Below are positions 1 to 5,018 of a stretch of 5,018 bases of DNA, piece after piece. Position 1 is the first letter of the stretch; every line of letters starts with the position of its first letter. The notes beneath the pieces are model-generated. The model saw only the letters and a list, made by a program, of their open reading frames with translations. It was not told the DNA's origin and did no database searches. The stretch is from Wenzhouxiangellaceae bacterium. Its GTDB lineage: Bacteria > Pseudomonadota > Gammaproteobacteria > Xanthomonadales > Wenzhouxiangellaceae. The stretch covers positions 1 to 5,018 of the forward strand of contig JALQZL010000112.1 of assembly GCA_023258355.1 (NCBI GenBank), written 5' to 3'. Position numbers and translations under genes: made by a program.

Positions 1-1
1 T

Positions 2-1465
2 GATCTGGTTTGCTACCGACGCCACGGTCACAATGAGGCGGATGAGCCAGCGGCGACACAACCGAGAATGTATGAAGTGATCCGAAGCATGGAGACGGTG
101 TACGCCCAGTATGCCAAGCGCCTGATTGAGGAAGGGCTGGTTGATGAGAAGACACTGAAAGCCTCACAAACAGCCTATCGTGCGCGCCTTGAATCTGGTG
201 AGCCAGTCATCGACCTGGTGCCACATGACAAAGCGCCCACCACCGTTGAGTGGTCACCCTTCCTCGAGACTGACTGGCGCGAGAATTCAGACACCAAAAT
301 TTCCAAGAAAGAGATTGTTCGACTATCCAATCAAATGACTGAGCTTGGCGATGATTTTTCGGTCCACCGTCAAGTGGCTCGCATTATCGATGCGCGCAAG
401 AAAATGGCTGCGGGCGAGCAAGCCATGGATTGGGGGTTTGCTGAGACATTGGCCTATGCCAGCTTGGTTGACCAAGGCTATGGCTTGCGATTGGTTGGTC
501 AAGATTCTGGCCGAGGCACCTTTTTCCATCGTCACGCCGTTTTGCATGAGCAGACCACTGGCGCAATCAAGATACCGCTGGCTGAAATTAACCCAGAGCC
601 GAACAAGGTCACGATCATTGACTCGCTCCTCTCAGAGGAAGCTGTGCTTGGGTTTGAGTATGGCTATGCCACCGCTGAACCCAACACGCTCACCATTTGG
701 GAAGCCCAGTTTGGTGATTTTGTGAATGGGGCGCAAGTGGTAATCGATCAATTCATTACCTCCGGCGAGGCGAAATGGGGCCGGTTGTGTGGCCTGGTGA
801 TGTTCCTGCCCCATGGCTACGAAGGCCAAGGACCAGAGCACTCCTCAGCACGACTAGAGCGGTTCATGCAGCTGTGCTCTGGAAATAATATCCAAGTTTG
901 TGTTCCTTCATTGCCAGCTCAAATGTTTCATATGCTGCGCCGACAAATGCTTCGTCCCCTTCGTCGACCGCTGATTGTAATGACGCCAAAATCACTGCTG
1001 AGACACAAGGCATCCACCTCTTCTCTCAATGACCTCAGTCAAGGTGGCTTTCAGCTGGTGATTGATGATCCAGCCAAGCCAAAAATCAAGGATGTCAAAC
1101 GCGTGGTCTTTTGTGCCGGCAAAGTCTATTTTGATCTGGCCGCTTATCGTGATGAGCACAACATTTCTGACGTTGCTGTGGTCAGGGTTGAACAGCTTTA
1201 CCCATTCCCAAGAGAAGAGTTACAGGCAATCATCACCCGATACAACAAAGCCGAAGAGGTTGTGTGGTGTCAGGAAGAGCCGATGAATCAGGGTGCGTGG
1301 TTCCAGATCCGACATCACATCCAAGCATGTATTCAGCCAAAACAACGATTGGCTTATGTTGGGAGAGATACCTCAGCCTCACCTGCTGTTGGCTACTATC
1401 AAGTCCACTTACAACAACAAAATCGTCTCGTCGAGGATGCATTGACGATTGGTCAAGGTTCATAA
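2..1465 (+). CDS. sucA: 2-oxoglutarate dehydrogenase E1 component, C-terminal half (5' partial)
   Basis: This is the thiamine-diphosphate-dependent E1 subunit. It decarboxylates 2-oxoglutarate and succinylates the lipoyl group of E2 in the cytoplasmic TCA-cycle complex. The frame is open from base 2, so 487 residues are visible. E. coli SucA is about 933 residues, so roughly the first 445 lie outside the window. Seen, in visible-residue numbering: the E1 signature HGHNEADEP (8-16), then the start of the pyrimidine-binding transketolase domain. That domain carries GQDSGRGTFFHRH (166-178), SEEAVLGFEYGYA (near 211-223), WEAQFGDF (233-240) and PHGYEGQGPEHSSARLERF (270-288). The C-terminal part has RRPLIVMTPKSLLRH, VEQLYPFP and the terminal SASPAVGY motif. 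These motifs closely match SucA and not the pyruvate dehydrogenase E1 AceE. The first Met, at base 68, is internal and not the start. No frameshift or missing motif is seen. The gene lies 12 bases upstream of sucB, consistent with one operon. Confidence 0.97.
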   Translation, partial: DLVCYRRHGHNEADEPAATQPRMYEVIRSMETVYAQYAKRLIEEGLVDEKTLKASQTAYRARLESGEPVIDLVPHDKAPTTVEWSPFLETDWRENSDTKISKKEIVRLSNQMTELGDDFSVHRQVARIIDARKKMAAGEQAMDWGFAETLAYASLVDQGYGLRLVGQDSGRGTFFHRHAVLHEQTTGAIKIPLAEINPEPNKVTIIDSLLSEEAVLGFEYGYATAEPNTLTIWEAQFGDFVNGAQVVIDQFITSGEAKWGRLCGLVMFLPHGYEGQGPEHSSARLERFMQLCSGNNIQVCVPSLPAQMFHMLRRQMLRPLRRPLIVMTPKSLLRHKASTSSLNDLSQGGFQLVIDDPAKPKIKDVKRVVFCAGKVYFDLAAYRDEHNISDVAVVRVEQLYPFPREELQAIITRYNKAEEVVWCQEEPMNQGAWFQIRHHIQACIQPKQRLAYVGRDTSASPAVGYYQVHLQQQNRLVEDALTIGQGS

Positions 1466-1470
1466 GGAGG
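1464..1470 (+). promoter_or_regulatory. Ribosome binding site of sucB
   Basis: AAGGAGG is a near-perfect Shine-Dalgarno, seven bases before the ATG at 1478. Its first two bases are the last two bases of the sucA TAA stop codon, so termination on sucA places a ribosome directly on the sucB site. This fixes the sucB start and suggests translational coupling (inference). Confidence 0.9.
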
Positions 1471-1477
1471 AACCGGA

Positions 1478-2680
1478 ATGAGTATTGAGATCAAGGTCCC
1501 GAATCTGCCCGAGTCAGTCAGTGACGCGACCATTGCCAAATGGCACAAACAAGCTGGCGATACCGTTCGTCAAGATGAAAATTTGGTGGATCTTGAAACA
1601 GATAAGGTGGTGCTCGAAGTGCCCGCACCAGCCACTGGCGTGCTCAAAGCCATTGAACAGGCAGAAGGAGAGACTGTCACAGAGGGACAACTTCTCGGCA
1701 TTCTTGAACAAGGCGATGTGCCGGAGGCGGCCGAGCCATCGGATGCGTCCGCAACACCAGAGGCCACCGAACCTGCCAAAGCAACCGCTACTCAGCCAGA
1801 AGCTGCGTCGACGACCTCCACCACATCCGCGCCAGTGGCCAGTGATGCTAATGGCCTGCCACCGTCAGCTCGTAAATTAGTGGCAGAGCATGATGTGGAT
1901 GTCAACGCCGTTTCCGGTACAGGGCGTGGCGGGCGCATTACCAAAGGTGACGTTCTCAGCCACATCAAATCAGGGGGTGCTCGCCCAGAAGAACGCGTCA
2001 AGATGTCACGTCTTCGCTCAAGAATCGCTGAGCGCATGAAAGAGGCACAAAACACAGCCGCTATTTTGACCTCCTTTAATGAAGTCGATTTGAAAGAGGT
2101 CATGGCTCTTCGTGCGCGATACAAGGATCAATTCCTTGAGCACCACGGCGTCAAACTGGGCTTTATGTCCTTTTTTGTCAAAGCGGCATGCGAAGCATTG
2201 AAAAAGCACCCAGTTGTCAATGCCTCTGTCGATGGGGATGAGGTCATCTATCATGGTTATCAAGATATTGGTATCGCTGTATCTACTGACCGTGGCCTCA
2301 TCGTGCCTGTCCTCAAGAACGCCCACCAAATGGGGCTCGCTGATATTGAAGCAGGGATTGCTGATTACGCGAGTCAGGCCAGAAAAGGCACCATCGCCCT
2401 TGAAGATCTTCAAGGAGGCACATTTACCATTACCAATGGGGGCGTGTTTGGGTCCTTGCTATCGACACCGCTTTTGAATATGCCACAGAGCGCCATTTTG
2501 GGCATGCACACGATCAAAGAGCGTCCCATCGCAGTGAACGGTGAAGTGGTGATTCGGCCCATGATGTACATCGCTCTGTCTTATGACCACAGGATCATTG
2601 ATGGCAAAGACGCCGTGCAATTTTTGGTGGCCATTAAGGAGTCACTAGAAGACCCCGCGCGCTTACTACTAGACTTATAA
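1478..2680 (+). CDS. sucB: Dihydrolipoyllysine-residue succinyltransferase (E2 of 2-oxoglutarate dehydrogenase)
   Basis: This core subunit of the complex transfers the succinyl group from its lipoyl arm to CoA, giving succinyl-CoA. It is 400 residues long, against about 405 for E. coli SucB. Domains in order: one lipoyl domain (about 1-78) with the modified lysine K43 in ETDKVVLEVPA; a flexible Ala/Thr/Pro/Ser/Glu-rich linker (about 81-122); the peripheral subunit-binding domain (about 127-164: PPSARKL, then GTGRGGRITKGDV), which holds E1/E3; and the catalytic domain (about 172-400). The catalytic domain ends in SYDHRIIDGKDAV, with active-site H371 and D375. The PNLPESVSDATIAKWHK N-terminus and the single lipoyl domain identify a succinyl-specific E2, not the pyruvate E2 AceF, which usually has several lipoyl domains. 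The start is supported by the AAGGAGG at 1464-1470. Catalytic cores of this family form 24-mers (family knowledge). Nothing is truncated or unusual. Confidence 0.98.
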   Translation: MSIEIKVPNLPESVSDATIAKWHKQAGDTVRQDENLVDLETDKVVLEVPAPATGVLKAIEQAEGETVTEGQLLGILEQGDVPEAAEPSDASATPEATEPAKATATQPEAASTTSTTSAPVASDANGLPPSARKLVAEHDVDVNAVSGTGRGGRITKGDVLSHIKSGGARPEERVKMSRLRSRIAERMKEAQNTAAILTSFNEVDLKEVMALRARYKDQFLEHHGVKLGFMSFFVKAACEALKKHPVVNASVDGDEVIYHGYQDIGIAVSTDRGLIVPVLKNAHQMGLADIEAGIADYASQARKGTIALEDLQGGTFTITNGGVFGSLLSTPLLNMPQSAILGMHTIKERPIAVNGEVVIRPMMYIALSYDHRIIDGKDAVQFLVAIKESLEDPARLLLDL

Positions 2681-2684
2681 GGAG
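2678..2684 (+). promoter_or_regulatory. Ribosome binding site of lpdA
   Basis: TAAGGAG combines the sucB stop codon TAA (2678-2680) with a Shine-Dalgarno GGAG (2681-2684), six bases before the ATG at 2691. A TTG at 2688 is also in frame, but it would leave only three bases after GGAG. The ATG is therefore the better start. The arrangement copies the sucA-sucB junction. Confidence 0.85.
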
Positions 2685-2690
2685 TATTTG

Positions 2691-4115
2691 ATGTCTCTTA
2701 GAGCTTTCGATGTGGTCGTGATTGGTGGTGGTCCTGGCGGCTACGCTGCCGCTATTCGCGCGGCGCAGTTAAAGATGAAAGTGATGTTGATCGACGACCG
2801 GAAAGCAGAAGATGGCAAGCCAGCTCCAGGCGGCACTTGTCTTAATGTGGGTTGCGTGCCATCAAAAGCCCTACTCGACTCCTCAAAGCACTACCATCAC
2901 ATTGAACATGAATTCTCTGCCCATGGCATCTCAGTGAAGGGTGCCAGCATTGATGTCGGCAAAATGATTGAACGCAAGAACGGTGTTGTCAAACAGCTCA
3001 ATGGTGGCCTGCTCCAATTATTCAAGGCCAACAAAATTGAATTCATCAATGGGCGCGGTCGGCTGCTGGCTGATCGTCAGGTTGAGGTGAGCACAGATGA
3101 CGGCAAAGAAACCGTCCAAGGGAAACATGTCATCCTAGCCGCAGGCTCAGTGCCCTTCACAATCCCGGGTGTGGACATAGACGGTGATCACATCGTTGAC
3201 AATGTCGGTGCACTGTCTTTCACCCAAACACCCAAAAAACTCGGCATTATCGGCGCTGGTGTCATCGGCCTTGAAATGGGCAGTGTCTGGAAACGTCTTG
3301 GTAGTGAAGTCACTTTGTTTGAGGCCATGGACACCTTTTTATCGGTTGTTGACCCAGATGTCTCCAGGGCAGCGGCAAAAGCCTTCAAGAACCAAGGGCT
3401 GGATATTCAACTCGGCACCAAAGTGAAACAAGCCAAGGTGAATCGGTCTAAGGTCAAGGTAACCTATCTGGATGGGGATAAAGAAAAAGAAGCCACCTTT
3501 GATAAGCTTTTAGTGGCCGTTGGTCGACGTGCGGCCAGTGATAATCTGCTGGCCGAAGACAGTGGCGTTAAGCTCACTGATCGGGGACAAGTAGAGGTAA
3601 ATGCGCACTGTCAAACATCCATTTCTGGTGTTTGGGCCATTGGCGATTTGGTGCGTGGCCCCATGCTCGCTCACAAAGCGTCTGAGGAAGGTATTGCGGT
3701 GGCAGAAGCCATTGCAGGTCAAGCCGCTCACTTTGGCCTAGATACCGTTCCTTGGGTAATTTATACCGACCCAGAGATTGCTTGGGTAGGCAAAACAGAA
3801 CAAACCCTCAAACAAGAGGGCGTCGAGTACCGGTCAGGCAGCTTCCCATTTGCGGCGACAGGCCGAGGGCTCGCCATGGGTGATGCTGTGGGCCATGTCA
3901 AATTATTGGCAGATGCCGAGACTGACCGTCTTCTCGGTGCTCAAATTATCGGCCCGCACGCCTCTGAGCTCATCGCCGAATGTGTGGTCACCATGGAGTT
4001 TGCGGGTTCAAGCGAAGACTTGGCTCGCATCATTCACGCACATCCGACTTTGTCTGAAGCCGTCCACGAGGCAGCACTGGCAGTCGATGGTCGGGCAATA
4101 CACAAGGCCAACTAA
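2691..4115 (+). CDS. lpdA: Dihydrolipoyl dehydrogenase (E3)
   Basis: This FAD flavoprotein reoxidises the dihydrolipoyl arm of E2 and reduces NAD+ to NADH. From the ATG at 2691 it is 474 residues, the usual family length. Seen: the N-terminal FAD dinucleotide motif GGGPGG (12-17); the redox disulfide in GGTCLNVGCVPSK (C50, C55); the NAD-binding motif GAGVIG (G188, G190, G193) with the acidic residue E211 at the end of the following strand, fitting NAD rather than NADP; the second FAD motif AIGD (D319); and the C-terminal dimer-interface active site HPTLSEAVHE with H451 and E456. The sequence after the first FAD motif, including the loop before the CxxxxC site, resembles the Pseudomonas/Azotobacter LPD more than E. 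coli Lpd, from memory. Its position after sucB suggests an E3 dedicated to this complex. E3 can be shared with pyruvate dehydrogenase or the glycine cleavage system, which cannot be judged here. Confidence 0.97.
   Translation: MSLRAFDVVVIGGGPGGYAAAIRAAQLKMKVMLIDDRKAEDGKPAPGGTCLNVGCVPSKALLDSSKHYHHIEHEFSAHGISVKGASIDVGKMIERKNGVVKQLNGGLLQLFKANKIEFINGRGRLLADRQVEVSTDDGKETVQGKHVILAAGSVPFTIPGVDIDGDHIVDNVGALSFTQTPKKLGIIGAGVIGLEMGSVWKRLGSEVTLFEAMDTFLSVVDPDVSRAAAKAFKNQGLDIQLGTKVKQAKVNRSKVKVTYLDGDKEKEATFDKLLVAVGRRAASDNLLAEDSGVKLTDRGQVEVNAHCQTSISGVWAIGDLVRGPMLAHKASEEGIAVAEAIAGQAAHFGLDTVPWVIYTDPEIAWVGKTEQTLKQEGVEYRSGSFPFAATGRGLAMGDAVGHVKLLADAETDRLLGAQIIGPHASELIAECVVTMEFAGSSEDLARIIHAHPTLSEAVHEAALAVDGRAIHKAN
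4104..4107 (+). promoter_or_regulatory. Possible weak ribosome binding site for the yhdH/acuI-like gene
   Basis: AAGG in the last codons of lpdA lies ten bases before the GTG at 4118. It is much weaker than the two upstream sites in the cluster. With only two bases between the lpdA stop and this GTG, initiation may depend mainly on ribosomes finishing lpdA (inference). Confidence 0.35.
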
Positions 4116-4117
4116 AG

Positions 4118-5018
4118 GTGAGCGATTCTCTGCCAGATACCTTCGAGGCCTTTCGCATCCATGAGGATGAGGAGGGATTTCGATGTGGCTGGGAATCACA
4201 GAACATCGGCGATCAAACCGCTGGCGATGTGATCTTAGAAACACACTATTCCTCTGTTAATTACAAAGATGCCTTGGCAGGCACCAACCAAGGCAAAATT
4301 CTTCGGAGGTTCCCACTCAATGGTGGCATCGATGCGGCGGGTGTTGTCGTCCATTCGGAGCACCCTGACTTCGAAGTGGGTGATGACGTGCTGGTCACTG
4401 GCAGTGGACTTTCGGAGACAAGGGATGGCGGTTACAGCCAGTACCTTCGCTGCTCATCTGAGTGGCTCGTGCCACTTCCAGAAGGGATCACGCTGCAAGA
4501 ATCGATGATCATCGGAACCGCTGGGTTCACAGCCGCATTAGCCCTGCATCGCATGGAGGCCAATGGCCAGACACCCGACCTCGGCCCGATCGCCATTACA
4601 GGTGCAACTGGGGGGGTGGGCTCACTGGCGATTGATATTTTTACAAGCGCAGGCTATCAAGTCAGTGCCATTAGTGGGAAAGCAGAGGCTTTCCAATGGC
4701 TTCATGACATTGGGGCCTCTCAGTGTATTCATGCCCGTGACCTTCACTGGCCCGAGACACCCCTAGCCAGTGCGCGGTTTGCGGGTGCACTGGACAATGT
4801 GGGTGCTGATATGTTGAATGGGTTAACCCGTGTCATCAGCCCATGGGGTAACATCGCCAGCTGTGGGATGGCTGGCGGCATCGCTTTGAATACAACCGTT
4901 ATGCCGTTTATTATTCGAGGCATCAGCCTGCTGGGTATCAATTCAGCCGCCTGTCCCTACCCTCTTCGACGACGATTGTGGAATCGACTGGCCAGTGATT
5001 GGAAACCCCGCCACCTAC
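4118..5018 (+). CDS. YhdH/AcuI-family NADPH-dependent quinone oxidoreductase / acryloyl-CoA reductase-like protein (3' partial)
   Basis: This is a zinc-free medium-chain dehydrogenase/reductase of the YhdH/AcuI type. Members reduce acryloyl-CoA to propionyl-CoA with NADPH, which disposes of a toxic electrophile. The exact substrate here is inferred only. 300 codons are visible, and the family is about 325-330 residues, so only the last few tens are missing. Seen: a GroES-like N-terminal domain with YSSVNYKDALA (44-54), GGIDAAGVV (69-77), FEVGDDVLVTG (85-95) and DGGYSQYL (103-110); the family signature IIGTAGFTA (131-139); the Rossmann loop GATGGVG (162-168); SGK (186-188), near where the NADPH 2'-phosphate binds in the family; and ASCGMAGG then TTVMPFIIRG near 285. 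No zinc-ligand cysteine cluster is seen. The GTG start is chosen because the alignable N-terminus begins just after it. The next in-frame alternative, GTG 4229, would remove the first strands. YhdH cannot be separated from AcuI by sequence alone, so no symbol is given. Confidence 0.9.
   Translation, partial: MSDSLPDTFEAFRIHEDEEGFRCGWESQNIGDQTAGDVILETHYSSVNYKDALAGTNQGKILRRFPLNGGIDAAGVVVHSEHPDFEVGDDVLVTGSGLSETRDGGYSQYLRCSSEWLVPLPEGITLQESMIIGTAGFTAALALHRMEANGQTPDLGPIAITGATGGVGSLAIDIFTSAGYQVSAISGKAEAFQWLHDIGASQCIHARDLHWPETPLASARFAGALDNVGADMLNGLTRVISPWGNIASCGMAGGIALNTTVMPFIIRGISLLGINSAACPYPLRRRLWNRLASDWKPRHL

Noticed and set aside
68..70. ATG at 68 as the start of a separate, short E1-like gene
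   Set aside because: The frame is open back to the window edge and encodes the conserved HGHNEADEP E1 signature before this Met, so it is internal to sucA.
345..725. A 126-codon plus-strand frame overlapping sucA
   Set aside because: It is out of frame with the continuous, motif-rich SucA sequence and has no recognisable domain.
1485..1880. A 131-codon plus-strand frame overlapping sucB
   Set aside because: Its product is an Arg/Pro/Gln-rich out-of-frame reading of the lipoyl domain and linker. sucB in the other frame is unambiguous and has a clear ribosome binding site.
2018..2413. A 131-codon open frame on the minus strand
   Set aside because: It lies wholly inside the sucB catalytic domain, shows no recognisable domain and has no independent support. 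It is a shadow of the conserved sucB codons.
2412..2438. Internal AAGGAGG in sucB followed by an ATG
   Set aside because: The spacing to the ATG at 2436 is 17 bases, too far for initiation. The bases encode the conserved QGGTFT segment of the catalytic domain.
2688..2690. TTG at 2688 as the lpdA start
   Set aside because: It is only three bases from the GGAG, while the adjacent ATG at 2691 has normal spacing. It would add a single residue.
4269..4766. Two short plus-strand frames (4269-4508 and 4563-4766) within the last gene
   Set aside because: The YhdH/AcuI-like frame runs through the whole stretch with all family motifs, so these are shadows and not pieces of a broken gene.

Overview
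The window is a tightly packed, single-strand metabolic cluster from a proteobacterium. From its N- to C-terminal order it carries the 2-oxoglutarate dehydrogenase complex: the C-terminal half of E1 (sucA), complete E2 (sucB) and complete E3 (lpdA). A gene of the YhdH/AcuI quinone-oxidoreductase family then runs off the right edge. Every recognisable protein most resembles gammaproteobacterial homologues recalled from memory, with betaproteobacteria the next possibility. The E3 is of the Pseudomonas/Azotobacter type. No marker fixes the genus, and base composition is moderate by eye, with no compositional break between genes.

Layout: bases 2-1465 are sucA (5' end outside the window). There is a 12-base gap with a strong Shine-Dalgarno, then sucB at 1478-2680. 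A 10-base gap with another Shine-Dalgarno follows, then lpdA at 2691-4115. After a 2-base gap the yhdH/acuI-like gene starts with GTG at 4118 and is still open at base 5018. No intergenic stretch exceeds 12 bases. I see no terminator, internal promoter, RNA gene, repeat array or mobile element.

How they work together: SucA decarboxylates 2-oxoglutarate using thiamine diphosphate and passes the succinyl group to the lipoyl-lysine of SucB. SucB transfers it to CoA, and Lpd reoxidises the dihydrolipoyl arm with FAD and NAD+. All key catalytic motifs visible in the three subunits are intact. The fourth gene is the one contextual oddity: sucCD often follows this cluster, but here an NADPH-dependent enoyl/acryloyl-CoA-reductase-like protein is fused to the transcriptional unit. 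Apart from that linkage the region is ordinary central metabolism, and I found no convincing undescribed system.
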